Source: CADEDH01 sp963732695 (GTDB lineage: Bacteria; Actinomycetota; Acidimicrobiia; Acidimicrobiales; SZUA-35). From it: 64,000 bases of DNA. Under the pieces are notes generated by a model, which saw only the letters and a program-made list of their open reading frames with translations, was not told where the DNA came from and ran no database searches. Positions 52,157 to 60,890 of the stretch are shown here, one piece after another; positions within the stretch are counted from its first letter, which is position 1; every line of letters starts with the position of its first letter. A program made the position numbers and the translations under genes. The DNA lies in assembly GCA_963732695.1 (NCBI GenBank), contig CAVTAP010000008.1, forward strand, positions 372,001 to 436,000, written 5' to 3'.

Positions 52157-53242
52157 ATGCGACTTGGTTACTTCACGATGCCCAGCCATCCGCCCGAGCG
52201 GAGCCTGAAGGACGGGCACGACTGGGACCTCCAGAACCTCATCTGGGCCGACGAGCTGGGCTTCGAAGAGGCCTGGATCGGCGAGCACCATGCCATGGTC
52301 TGGGAACCCCACCCCTCCCCCGATCTGCTGGTGGTGGAGGGCTTCCGCCAGACCAAGAACATCCGGATCGGCCCCGGCGGCATCTGTTTGCCGTACCACC
52401 ACCCGGTGGAGCTGGCCAACCGCATGGCCATGCTCGACCACATCTCGGGCGGCCGGCTGAACTTCGGCATCGCCGCCTCCGGCTCCCCCACCGACTGGGA
52501 GATGTTCGGCGTCGACGGCATGGGCGGCGAGAACCGCGACATGGTGAACGAGTCGGTCGAGATCATCATGAACATGTGGGACCCCAAGCCGGGGTGGAAG
52601 TTCGAGGGCAAGTACTGGAAGGCGGCGATACCCACCCCGATCCCGCCGCTGCTCCAGCAGCACATCCTTCCCGTGCAGAAGCCGCATCCCCCGATCGGGG
52701 TAGCCGGGCTGTCGTCGCCGTCGCCCACGCTGACCATGGCCGGCGAGCGGGGCTGGATCCCGATGAGCCTCAACCTGAACCCGGCCTACTGCGCCAGCCA
52801 CTGGGACTCCTACGAGGCCGGGGCCCGCAAGGGCGGCCACTCCGTGAGCCGGCGTGACTGGCGCATGGTGCGGGAGGTCTTCGTGGCCGACACCGACGAG
52901 GAAGCCTGGGAGCTCTCGGTCAACGGCGAGATGGGCCGGATGATGAACGAGTACTTCCTGCCCCTGCTCAAGGCGTTCGGGTTCACCGACTTCCTCAAGG
53001 CCGAGGCCACCACCCCCGACGACCAGGTGGACGCGGCCTACTGCGCCGAGCACAACTGGCTGATCGGTTCACCCCAGACCGTGGCCGAGAAGATCGAGAA
53101 GGTCTACGCCGACACCGGCGGCTTCGGCGTGCTCCTGCTGTTCGGGTTCGACTACGTCGACCACGAGCCGGCCTGGAAGCGGTCGATGGAGCTGCTGGCC
53201 AAGGACGTCATGCCGCGGGTGGCCCACCTCACCGGCGAGTGA
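52157..53242 (+). CDS. LLM class flavin-dependent oxidoreductase
   Basis: The 361-residue protein matches the luciferase-like monooxygenase family: MRLGYFTMPSHPP, EAWIGEHH in the active site, and AMLDHISGGRLNFGIAASGSP. Members use FMN or F420 for monooxygenation of alkanes, aldehydes or other compounds. The ATG at 52157 is preceded by AAGGGA. It is divergent from the universal stress protein gene with a 211-base gap. Confidence 0.9.
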   Translation: MRLGYFTMPSHPPERSLKDGHDWDLQNLIWADELGFEEAWIGEHHAMVWEPHPSPDLLVVEGFRQTKNIRIGPGGICLPYHHPVELANRMAMLDHISGGRLNFGIAASGSPTDWEMFGVDGMGGENRDMVNESVEIIMNMWDPKPGWKFEGKYWKAAIPTPIPPLLQQHILPVQKPHPPIGVAGLSSPSPTLTMAGERGWIPMSLNLNPAYCASHWDSYEAGARKGGHSVSRRDWRMVREVFVADTDEEAWELSVNGEMGRMMNEYFLPLLKAFGFTDFLKAEATTPDDQVDAAYCAEHNWLIGSPQTVAEKIEKVYADTGGFGVLLLFGFDYVDHEPAWKRSMELLAKDVMPRVAHLTGE

Positions 53243-53276
53243 GCTGATTCCCTCCTCCGCTGACCCGTGGTGACAC

Positions 53277-54119
53277 CTACACCCGGGCCAGCGGGGTGGG
53301 GACGCCGGCCACGCCGGGGCGGGTGCGGTACACGCAGCCGCCCTTGTCGGGATCGTCGAGGTTGTCGGCGGTGACGATGTAGAGCTCGTCGTTGGCCGGG
53401 CCGCCGAAAGCGCAGCTCGTGACCATCTTGGCCGGCACCGGAATCTCGCCCAGCAGCTCACCGGTGGGGCTGAGCTTGGCCACCCGCCGGCCGCCGGCCT
53501 GGGCCACCCACAGGTTGCCGTCGACGTCCACGCACATGCCGTCGGGCACGCCCCGCTCGAACACCTCCCGGCCCCCGATGTGGCGGCGGTTGGAGAGCGA
53601 GCCGTCGGCGGCCACGTCGTGGACCCACAGGCCCTTGGTGGTGGAGTCGACGTGGTAGAGGGTGGTGCCGTCGGGCGAGAAGCCGATGCCGTTGGTGGCG
53701 CTCACGTTGTCGTAGAGCTGGGTGGCGGAGCCGTCGAGCTCGATGCGGTAGCACTCGCCGGGCACGATGGTGGCGTCACGGTCGAGCGGGTTGAACCGCA
53801 TGCAGCCCACGATGATGCGGCCCTGGGCGTCGGGCTGGAGGTCGTTCCAGTGGGGCACGCCGGGGTCGCTGAGCAGCACCCGGGTCTCGCCGTCGCGCCA
53901 GTGGACGACGTCGCGGCCGGTGAGCACGAAGCCGCCGTCGGCGTGGAGGGCCAGGCCCCCGGCGGCCCGGCGCTCGGGCACGAGGTTGTCGATCGTGCCG
54001 TCGGTCGAGCGCCGGTAGACACCACCCTTGGTGATGTCGGTGAAGTAGAGGTTCCCGTCGGCGTCGGTGCGAGGCCCCTCGACCAACCCGAATCCCGAGG
54101 CGAGCAGTTCCAGTTCCAT
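53277..54119 (-). CDS. SMP-30/gluconolactonase-like protein
   Basis: The 280-residue beta-propeller has the metal ligands expected for SMP-30: Glu at E14 in LVEGPRTDADGNLYFTD, Asn in ATNGIGFSPDG, and Asp in VPDGMCVDVDGNLWVAQ. The family hydrolyses lactones such as gluconolactone. The sequence lacks a signal peptide. It is divergent from the SDR gene; the two could work on one pathway, but that is inference. Confidence 0.9.
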   Translation of the reverse strand: MELELLASGFGLVEGPRTDADGNLYFTDITKGGVYRRSTDGTIDNLVPERRAAGGLALHADGGFVLTGRDVVHWRDGETRVLLSDPGVPHWNDLQPDAQGRIIVGCMRFNPLDRDATIVPGECYRIELDGSATQLYDNVSATNGIGFSPDGTTLYHVDSTTKGLWVHDVAADGSLSNRRHIGGREVFERGVPDGMCVDVDGNLWVAQAGGRRVAKLSPTGELLGEIPVPAKMVTSCAFGGPANDELYIVTADNLDDPDKGGCVYRTRPGVAGVPTPLARV

Positions 54120-54194
54120 GGGCCGGACGCTAGTGGACCCTGATCGAGGGTGCCTTTTGGGCCGGCCTCCCGGGCCGGCCTACGATCGCCGGCT

Positions 54195-54935
54195 ATGGCT
54201 CGACTGGACGGCAAGGTAGCGATCATCACCGGGGCGGCGCGGGGGCAGGGGGCGGCCGAGGCCGAGCTGTTCGCCGCCGAGGGGGCCAAGGTGGTTCTCA
54301 CCGACGTGCTGCGGGAGGAAGGCGAGGCCACGGCCAAGGCCTGCGGCGGGCTGTTCTTCCACCACGATGTGTCGAGCGAGGAAGGCTGGGCCCAGGTGGT
54401 GGCCGACACCGTGGCCGCCCACGGACGGGTCGACGTGCTCGTGAACAACGCCGGCATCTTCCACCGGGCCAAGATGATCGAGCACACCCTCGACGATTTC
54501 CGCCGGCTGCTGGAGATCAACACCGTCGGCGTGTTCCTCGGGATGAAGACGGTGGCGCCGGTGATGATGGAGCAGCAGGCCGGGTCGATCGTGAACATCT
54601 CGTCGATCGCCGGGATCATCGGGGCGCCGGGCTCGATCGGCTACGGGGCGTCGAAGTTCGCCGTGACCGGGATGACCAAGACGGCGGCGGCCGAGCTGGC
54701 CCGCTACGGGGTGCGGGTCAACTCGATCCACCCGGGACTGATCAACACCGAGATGTTCCAGGAGGTCGTGGGCCACGATCAGACCCGGTACGACCGCTTC
54801 GCCGAGTCGACTCCGTTCCGGCGCACGGCCGAGGCCTCCGAGATCGCCTACCTGGCCCTGTATCTGGCCTCCGACGAGTCGAGCTTCTCCAGCGGCTCGG
54901 AGTTCGTGGCCGACGGCGGCGTCACCGCCATCTGA
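54195..54935 (+). CDS. Short-chain dehydrogenase/reductase (hydroxysteroid dehydrogenase-like)
   Basis: The 246-residue SDR has the cofactor motif TGAARGQG, the NNAG motif, catalytic Ser in VNISSIAG and YGASK. The segment HPGLINTEMFQ and end EFVADGGVTAI resemble 3-alpha/20-beta-hydroxysteroid dehydrogenases (FabG3-like) of actinobacteria. TDVLREEGEA after strand 2 favours NAD(H). Substrate not certain. Confidence 0.92.
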   Translation: MARLDGKVAIITGAARGQGAAEAELFAAEGAKVVLTDVLREEGEATAKACGGLFFHHDVSSEEGWAQVVADTVAAHGRVDVLVNNAGIFHRAKMIEHTLDDFRRLLEINTVGVFLGMKTVAPVMMEQQAGSIVNISSIAGIIGAPGSIGYGASKFAVTGMTKTAAAELARYGVRVNSIHPGLINTEMFQEVVGHDQTRYDRFAESTPFRRTAEASEIAYLALYLASDESSFSSGSEFVADGGVTAI

Positions 54936-54975
54936 CCCGGTCGAGACCGCCCAGCGCCGACGAAACGGTCGCCGA

Positions 54976-55041
54976 AATTTCCCGCGGGAAATTCGTGGCC
55001 CACGCCGCCGGCACTGTCACACCCCCTTCGTACTGTTGAAG
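54976..55041. repeat. CCCGCGGG palindrome plus GTACxGxTGAAG module, left copy
   Basis: AATTTCCCGCGGGAAATT (54976-54993) is a perfect 18-bp palindrome. GTACTGTTGAAG lies at 55030-55041, 45.5 bases from its centre. The same two elements with exactly the same spacing occur on the other side of the HNH gene. The left copy is just upstream of that gene's start. Confidence 0.75.
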
Positions 55042-55100
55042 TGACGGCGCCGAGCGGCGCCGACAAGGCAATCGACACAATCGACTCGGGGGAGGCGGCG

Positions 55101-56337
55101 ATGAAACAGGCGGCGGGCGCGGTGAGCGGAGGGGACAGCGTGGTGGCCCGGCATGATCCGGCCGGGCTGTCGAACGGAGGGCTGGCGGCGGCCCTGGCCG
55201 GGGCGTCGGCGATCGAGGCGGCATCCAAGGCCCAGTTCCTGTCCCTGCTGGGCGAGTTCCTCGAACGCCAGGTCTGGGAAGACGAGGGCTGCGTCAGCGC
55301 CGTCCAATGGCTGTCATGGCGGTGCGGCCTCGGCTCGGTGACCGCCTCCGAGCACATCCGGGTGGCCCAGGCCCTCCGCCGTCTTCCAGCCATCGCCGCC
55401 GCTTTGGCGTCGGGGGCGGTCACCTGGTCCAAGGTCCGGGCCGTCACCCGTGTCGGCACCCCCGCCACCGAAACCACCTGGCTCGACGTCGCCCTCGACG
55501 GCACCGCCGCCCAGGTCGAGCAGATCGTCCGCACCCAACGCCGCATCAACGCCACCGACGCCGACCGGCAGGACGCCACTCACTGCCTGTCGTGGCGCCA
55601 GGCCGACGACGACGGCTCGCTGGTGATCACTCTGCGGGTACCGGCAGCACAAGGGGCGGCCGTGATCGCCGCCGTGGCGGCGCACACCATCCCCGAGGTC
55701 GGGGTCCCCATCGCCGCCCGCCGGGCCGACGCCATGGTCGAGCTGCTCCTCGGGCCCGACATCGCCACCCCCACCGTCACCATCGTCACCACCGCCAACA
55801 CCCTCGCCGCCGGGCAGACCGAAGACGCCGACGGTGATCCCGGGCCGTGTGCCACCGACACCGGCATCGCCATCGACCCCGGCACCACCGCCGCAGCGGC
55901 TTGCGACGGTCCCGTCATCACCGCCGACCCCAGACGGCACCTACCGCCAACAGCGATACCCGACCACCGCCACCCGCCGCCTCCTGGCCCGACGCGACCC
56001 CACCTGCCGGTTCCCCGGTTGTCACCACACCGGCCGCCGCGAAGCCCACCACCTCATCCACTGGATACATGGCGGATCACGCCACCCCGACAACCTCGTC
56101 CTGCTCTGCCCCGGCCACCACCGCCTCATCCACCGCCGGAACATCACCCTCCGACTCGAACCAGGCGGTGACGTCACCGCCTGGGGACCCGACGATCACG
56201 CCTACCACATGCCGATCCCGCCCAGCCCTCAACCCTGGCCCCAACCCACCACCGACCCCCTCCCCACCTGGGACGGCCAACGCCTCGACCACCACTGGAT
56301 CGCCACCTGCCTCGCCCAACCCACGACCAGCAGCTGA
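55101..56337 (+). CDS. DUF222/HNH endonuclease protein (13E12 type, apparent frameshift)
   Basis: The ATG at 55101 has GGAGG five bases upstream. The first 270 residues form the helical DUF222 domain (RQVWEDEGCVSAVQWLSWRCG, TWSKVRAVTRV). The C-terminal part is in another frame and holds an HNH domain: CRFPGCHHTGRREAHHLIHW, then the HPDNLVLLCPGHH metal site. The switch is at 55928-55931, where a run of four C should be three; one base fewer joins the domains as DPDGTYRQQRYP. Restored length is about 411 residues. These proteins are typical multi-copy elements of actinobacteria. Palindromes flank the gene on both sides. Confidence 0.82.
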
Positions 56338-56342
56338 CCCGA

Positions 56343-56407
56343 ATTTCCCGCGGGAAATCCACCGCCCCGGCCTCAGCTTCCGACGCGGTTCTCTTGTACA
56401 GCTGAAG
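56343..56407. repeat. CCCGCGGG palindrome plus GTACxGxTGAAG module, right copy
   Basis: ATTTCCCGCGGGAAAT (56343-56358) lies six bases after the HNH gene stop. GTACAGCTGAAG at 56396-56407 is again 45.5 bases from the palindrome centre. The sequence in between is diverged from the left copy. Confidence 0.75.
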
Positions 56408-56415
56408 AGGACGCC

Positions 56416-57192
56416 TCACCGGTCGCCGGCGTCGGAAGCCAGTGCGGCTCGAACGGGGGCGTACTCGAGCAGGGCGTCGGTCTGGGTGGCGGCCCATCGT
56501 TCCCGGTGGCCGGCGGCGGCCAGCCGGTAGTAGATGATCCGGCGCAGCGGGTCCCACATGTTGCCGCTCTGGTTGTGGGCCAGGAGATAGTGGGCCAGCA
56601 GCACGTCGCCCCGCCGGGCTAGCACCGGTTGGCCCCGGCCGAGGTCGGGCGGGTCGTCGAGCAGGCAGGCGTGGCCCCCGTTTCCGCTCCGCAGCAGCAG
56701 GTCGACACCCCGCTCCCGGAAGAGGCGCTCGTGACCGAGGTGGGATCCGGGCCACACCCAGATGTTGCCCCGTCCGGGCTCGGACTCGTCGCCGAGATAG
56801 ATGCCGGCCAGCATCGTGAAGGTGTGGGGCTCGGTCTGCCCTTCGAGGCCGTAGCCGTCGATGTGGCCGCCGCCGGGCTGGTGGTCCCAGCCGTGGATGC
56901 TCGTCGCCACCTGGATGTGGTCGAAGGCGAGATCGACGGCCAGCGGCGCCACCAGCTCGCCGGCCAGCAACAGCACGCCCGACTCCCGCAGCGCCCGGTG
57001 CGCCACCGGAAGGGTCGACGGATGCTCGAAGTAGTGATGGAAGCCGACCGTGCCCTCCGGCGCCGCCCGGCTGGTGATCAACGCGTCGGCCTCGGCCGCC
57101 AGCTCTGCCAGCAACGGCTCGGCCACGACCTGGCGCACGACGAGATACCCGTCGTGGCCGAAGGCGCGGAGTTGCTCGTCGGTCAGCATCAT
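56416..57192 (-). CDS. Phytanoyl-CoA dioxygenase (PhyH) family protein
   Basis: The 258-residue protein has the Fe(II)/2-oxoglutarate oxygenase pattern: an N-terminal LTDEQLRAFGHDGYLVVRQVV, the iron ligands H and D in GGGHIDGYG, and a distal His before the Arg that holds 2-oxoglutarate (LAHNQSGNMWDPLRRIIYYRL). WVWPGSHLGH is also typical. PhyH-like enzymes hydroxylate or halogenate diverse small molecules; the substrate is unknown. Confidence 0.88.
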   Translation of the reverse strand: MMLTDEQLRAFGHDGYLVVRQVVAEPLLAELAAEADALITSRAAPEGTVGFHHYFEHPSTLPVAHRALRESGVLLLAGELVAPLAVDLAFDHIQVATSIHGWDHQPGGGHIDGYGLEGQTEPHTFTMLAGIYLGDESEPGRGNIWVWPGSHLGHERLFRERGVDLLLRSGNGGHACLLDDPPDLGRGQPVLARRGDVLLAHYLLAHNQSGNMWDPLRRIIYYRLAAAGHRERWAATQTDALLEYAPVRAALASDAGDR

Positions 57193-57208
57193 CCCCGATC
57201 GTAGGGGC

Positions 57209-58390
57209 CTACGGCCTCGTGTCGCCGCCCGATTTCAACTGGTGGTTGAGGCGGGCCGCCTGGCGGCTCTGGTGGTCGCGCTCGGCCAGGTTGGGGGCGT
57301 TGCGGGCGGCCGAGGCGTAGAGGCGGGCGGCGACCTCGAGGTCGCCGTTGCGCTCGTGGAGGAAGGCGGCCGCCGCGTCCCACCGGGGTGTGGCCGGGTC
57401 GACGGCGGCCAGCGCCGCCAACCCGGCCGGCGCGCCGTCGGCCTGCCCCACGGCCACGGCCCGGTTGAGCCGGGTGATCGGCGTGTCGGCGAAGCGCAGG
57501 AGCTCGTCGTACCACTCGACGATCTGCACCCAGTCCGTGTCCTCGAACCGCGGGGCGTCGGCGTGGAGGGCGGCGATGGCGGCCTGGACCTGGTACTCGC
57601 CCAGCCGGTCCCGCCAAAGGGCGCCCTGGAGTAGGGTCACCCCTTCGGCCACGAGCCCGGTGTCCCACCGGCTCCGGTCCTGCTCGGACAGGGGCACGAT
57701 CGCCCCGTCGGGCCGGGTCCGGCTGTGGCGCCGGGCGTGATGCAGCAGCATGAGGGCCAGCAGGCCGTGGACCTCGGGGTCGTCGAGCAGCTCCGCCAGC
57801 TGCCGGGCGAGTCGGATGGCCTCGGCCGCCAGGTCTAGGTCGCCCGAGTAGCCCTCGTTGAACACGAGGTACAGCACCCGCATGATGGTGCCCGCCTCGC
57901 CCGGGCGGTCGAGGCCGGCCCGACCCACCGTTCGTTTGGCCCGGCTGATGCGCTGGGCCATCGTGGCCTCGGGCACCAGGTAGGCCTGGGCGATCTGGCG
58001 GGTGGTGAGCCCACCCACCGCCCGCAGGGTGAGGGCCACGGCCGACGAGGGCGTCAGATCGGGATGGGCGCACAAGAAATACAGCTGGAGCGTGTCGTCG
58101 GTGCCCGGCGCCGCAGCGGGATGCGGATCGGCCCCGATCCGGTCCTCCCGGCCCCGACGGGCGGCGTCGGACCGGGCCATGTCGAGGAAGGCCCGCCAGG
58201 CGACGGTGATGAGCCAGCCCTCGGGGTCCGACGGCCGCTGGCGCTCCCAGGCCGGGATGGCCCGGATCAGCGCCTCCTGGACGGCGTCCTCGGCCGTGGC
58301 GAAGTCGGCCCCGCGACGGACGAGGACGCCGAGGACCCGGGGCACGAGCCGGCGCAGCTCGACGCCATCGACGCCCACGTCGTCGCCCAT
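57209..58390 (-). CDS. ECF42-type RNA polymerase sigma factor
   Basis: The 393-residue protein has sigma region 2 (DFATAEDAVQEALIRAIPAW and PSDPEGWLITVAWRAFLDMAR), region 4 (LTTRQIAQAYLVPEATMAQRISRAKRT) and a long C-terminal TPR-like extension (about 180-393). This is the layout of the ECF42 group, which typically lacks an anti-sigma factor and is encoded beside a YCII/DGPF protein, exactly as here: that gene ends two bases upstream. The ATG at 58390 gives the conserved N-terminus. The signal it answers to is unknown. Confidence 0.92.
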   Translation of the reverse strand: MGDDVGVDGVELRRLVPRVLGVLVRRGADFATAEDAVQEALIRAIPAWERQRPSDPEGWLITVAWRAFLDMARSDAARRGREDRIGADPHPAAAPGTDDTLQLYFLCAHPDLTPSSAVALTLRAVGGLTTRQIAQAYLVPEATMAQRISRAKRTVGRAGLDRPGEAGTIMRVLYLVFNEGYSGDLDLAAEAIRLARQLAELLDDPEVHGLLALMLLHHARRHSRTRPDGAIVPLSEQDRSRWDTGLVAEGVTLLQGALWRDRLGEYQVQAAIAALHADAPRFEDTDWVQIVEWYDELLRFADTPITRLNRAVAVGQADGAPAGLAALAAVDPATPRWDAAAAFLHERNGDLEVAARLYASAARNAPNLAERDHQSRQAARLNHQLKSGGDTRP

Positions 58391-58392
58391 GC

Positions 58393-58800
58393 TCAGTCCG
58401 AGACCGTGGGCGGCATGGCCAGGAACGGGCGCACCTCCAGCCACTCGTGGATGGGCTCGCCGTTGGCGCCGGGGGCGGCCGACAGCTCGCCGGCCAGCTC
58501 GATGGCCCGATCCTGGCTGTCCACGTCGATGATCATCCAGCCGGCGATCAGGTCCTTGGTCTCGGCGAACGGCCCGTCGGTCACCGGCGGCTTGCCGGGC
58601 CCGTCGTGGCGGACCCACAGACCGTCGGGTGCCAGGGCCTGCCCGTCGACGAACTCGCCGGTGGCTTCGAGCTTGGCCGCGAAGTCCATCATGTACGCGA
58701 TGTGGGCCTCGACCTCGGCCGGCGTCCACTGATCCATCGGCACGTTGTTCAACGGTGCGGGGGCGCCCTGGTAGTGCTTGAGCAGCAGGTACTTGGCCAT
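58393..58800 (-). CDS. YCII/DGPF-domain protein
   Basis: The 135-residue protein has the family core DGPFAETKDLIAGWMIIDVDS and a ferredoxin-like fold start (AKYLLLKHYQG). ATG 58800 follows a strong ribosome site (GAGGAGA). It is translated just before the ECF42 sigma factor. DGPF proteins are the standard partners of this sigma group and are thought to be regulated by or to regulate it; catalysis is unproven. Confidence 0.92.
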   Translation of the reverse strand: MAKYLLLKHYQGAPAPLNNVPMDQWTPAEVEAHIAYMMDFAAKLEATGEFVDGQALAPDGLWVRHDGPGKPPVTDGPFAETKDLIAGWMIIDVDSQDRAIELAGELSAAPGANGEPIHEWLEVRPFLAMPPTVSD

Positions 58801-58850
58801 GTCGGTTCTCCTCGTGTGTCGGCGACCCTACTGGCCGCTCTCATCCCGTA

Positions 58851-58878
58851 GGACGGAGCAGGATCGCCATTCTCGACA
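58851..58878 (-). promoter_or_regulatory. Candidate ECF42-dependent promoter of the YCII-sigma operon
   Basis: On the minus strand TGTCGA (58878-58873) is followed after 17 bases by CGTCC (58855-58851), about 50 bases before the YCII start. TGTCGA is the -35 element I associate with ECF42 promoters. This would make the operon autoregulated. The call is by eye. Confidence 0.5.
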
Positions 58879-58890
58879 CGCCGATCCGTA

Positions 58891-58938
58891 CGATTCCGGC
58901 AATCTTGTCGATTCCCACCGGGCCGATCGTGGTAACGG
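58891..58938 (+). repeat. 48-bp direct repeat, left copy
   Basis: Bases 58891-58938 match 60815-60862 at 46 of 48 positions, in the same orientation. The copies flank the SGNH hydrolase gene. This copy lies upstream of the YCII-sigma operon and points away from it. Confidence 0.88.
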
Positions 58939-59019
58939 CGCCGCCCGGCCTGCAACCTGCCGGCCACGGCTCAGATCCTGCGGCCCTATTCCCAGGACTG
59001 TCCGAGAGCGTGGCCGGAC

Positions 59020-60555
59020 TCAGCCCCCTGTGAGCCTGGCGAGCAGGGGCGCAAGCAGATCGAGCAATGGCACCATGAGCGCGGGAGGATTGCAGTTGAG
59101 GGTGTCCTGCTTCAGCAACTCGGCGAAGTCGATGGTGGCGGCGGGGGCACCGCCCTGGCCGAGAATATCGAGGACGGCCTGAGCAACGATCCCGTAGCCG
59201 ACGACGCTGGGATGCACCGCATCGAGCCCGAACAGCCCGCCTTGTAGCCGCCCAGTTCGATCCGAGCGGAAGAAGCGCGAGTCGAGGTCCTTGATCGGAT
59301 CCGGCAGAAGATAGGGCTCCCATCCGTTGCTGTCGCCCGCTTCCGGATCTACGACGAAACGCCGGTAGGCAAGCCCGTCGAGTAGCCCGCACAGATCCAA
59401 TACCTGCCAGTCCCGCCCCTCCGAGCGGGCTCGTCGGACATGCTCGACAATTGTGTCGTTGTACTGGTCGATGGCGGAGTCGATCGCGCGGGCCTGCTGA
59501 TGGGTAAGGTGGCGATGCTTGTTCGGCCGAAATGCAGCCTCACCAATCCAGGGATCGGTGTAGTACGGAAAATAGCGTGATCCCGCTCGCCACTTCCGGC
59601 CTGGGTTGGCGGGGTTGACACCATGAGCGATCGGGGCGACGGTCACATGCGGTACCGTTGCCAGGATGATTCGGCGGGCGGGGATGCGCAGAAGCCCCCG
59701 AACTAGCTCGGCGTACTCGGCGTCGAAGTGCATCGGATTCCACACCGAGTATCTGCCCTTCATCTCCAGATCGGCGTAGTCCGATCCCGACCACGCCACC
59801 TTCTTGGAGACAACCGTCCTCAGAGCATTGTTTGAGCCCAAGGCAACTACCAAGGTCTCGATTCCGCCGTCCCGGCCATGGCTGTATGCAGCATCGAGTT
59901 GCGTCGCTGCGGGACCGAACGGGGCGAGAACTGTGGCCGCCGCAATATCGTTGTCGTTGTCTGGCTTGGCACCAAGCAGATCGTCGTGTGCAGGATGACC
60001 AGCGATCCGAGCGGTGGCCCGAGCGCATGTGAACGACAGAGAGTCACGAAGATCCCACCCGTAGATCCCAAGATTCTCGTACCGCTTGTCGGTCCGCGGG
60101 GGCTTGCTGCCCGCACCTCGTTCCCAGTAGTCCTCATTATCATCTGCAAGCTCGTGCAGAGCGAGCGGCACCTGGAGCCATTCGATGAAGTTCAGGTTGT
60201 CGCCGAACTGCTCGTGGAGCGAGGCGAGGAGCCGTTCAAGATTCAGCGGTAGCCCGTCGAGAGGTCCCCCGTAGGTAGGCACGGCGAATGGGACACCAAT
60301 CCCCCGGGCGACCTGGGCTGGCCACGAAAGACCGGTGCGGAACACGGCACCACTGGACAGACCGTGAGTAAGCGAGTCGCCGATCGTAACCAGCCGATGG
60401 CGGGGAGTATCGGGCACGACCGGCAGATCTGGAGCCGGCGGGCCAAGCGGAACATCAAGGGTGGAAACCTTGATCCGAGGGCGGATCCGATCGGTGACTA
60501 CCACCTCCCGCGGAGTCATCGGATCAAGGTATTCCGAGGGTAGGAGCGACGTCAT
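59020..60555 (-). CDS. SGNH/GDSL-like hydrolase
   Basis: The 511-residue protein has the SGNH nucleophile block VTIGDSLTHG (S61), an oxyanion/Asn block in LVVALGSNNALRTV and the catalytic Asp/His in GLDAVHPSVVGYG. It is longer than the usual 200-300 residues, with an insert of around 100 residues before the Asn block. No signal peptide is evident. ATG 60555 has AAGGGA upstream. Codon use is clearly less GC-rich at third positions than in its neighbours, and it lies alone between two 48-bp direct repeats, suggesting acquisition. Substrate unknown: lipid or carbohydrate ester. Confidence 0.85.
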   Translation of the reverse strand: MTSLLPSEYLDPMTPREVVVTDRIRPRIKVSTLDVPLGPPAPDLPVVPDTPRHRLVTIGDSLTHGLSSGAVFRTGLSWPAQVARGIGVPFAVPTYGGPLDGLPLNLERLLASLHEQFGDNLNFIEWLQVPLALHELADDNEDYWERGAGSKPPRTDKRYENLGIYGWDLRDSLSFTCARATARIAGHPAHDDLLGAKPDNDNDIAAATVLAPFGPAATQLDAAYSHGRDGGIETLVVALGSNNALRTVVSKKVAWSGSDYADLEMKGRYSVWNPMHFDAEYAELVRGLLRIPARRIILATVPHVTVAPIAHGVNPANPGRKWRAGSRYFPYYTDPWIGEAAFRPNKHRHLTHQQARAIDSAIDQYNDTIVEHVRRARSEGRDWQVLDLCGLLDGLAYRRFVVDPEAGDSNGWEPYLLPDPIKDLDSRFFRSDRTGRLQGGLFGLDAVHPSVVGYGIVAQAVLDILGQGGAPAATIDFAELLKQDTLNCNPPALMVPLLDLLAPLLARLTGG

Positions 60556-60814
60556 GACGAGTCCCTTCGACGTGAGGACGGGGCGATAGGCGCCCCAGGT
60601 CTCACCGGGGCCGTCACCGTCAGTCAAACGATGCGAGAAACCTCCTTTGGATACACGAACACTCCTGACGCTTCGTTCGGCAGCGGGCGACGGGTGACGG
60701 CGACAACACCGGTTGCGCAGTTGTGCTGGAAGCCTCCAACCGTCCACAGGCATCGGTGCAGGGCGAGGGGACGGCGCTCGGTGGGCGCGGGGCGTACGGT
60801 CAGGCCTCCACCGT

Positions 60815-60862
60815 CGATTCCGGCGATCTTGTCGATTCCCACCGAGCCGATCGTGGTAACGG
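60815..60862 (+). repeat. 48-bp direct repeat, right copy
   Basis: This second copy of the repeat lies directly upstream of the dihydrofolate reductase-like gene at 60891. It contains TGTCGA (60830-60835) and, 16 bases later, CGTGG (60852-60856), so it may be that gene's ECF-type promoter. Confidence 0.85.
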
Positions 60863-60890
60863 TGAACACGCTCCACGGAAGGACACTCCA

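Noticed and set aside
58391..58729. An upstream extension of the sigma factor through the YCII gene
   Set aside because: It is an out-of-frame reading of the YCII gene; sigma homology starts right after the ATG at 58390.
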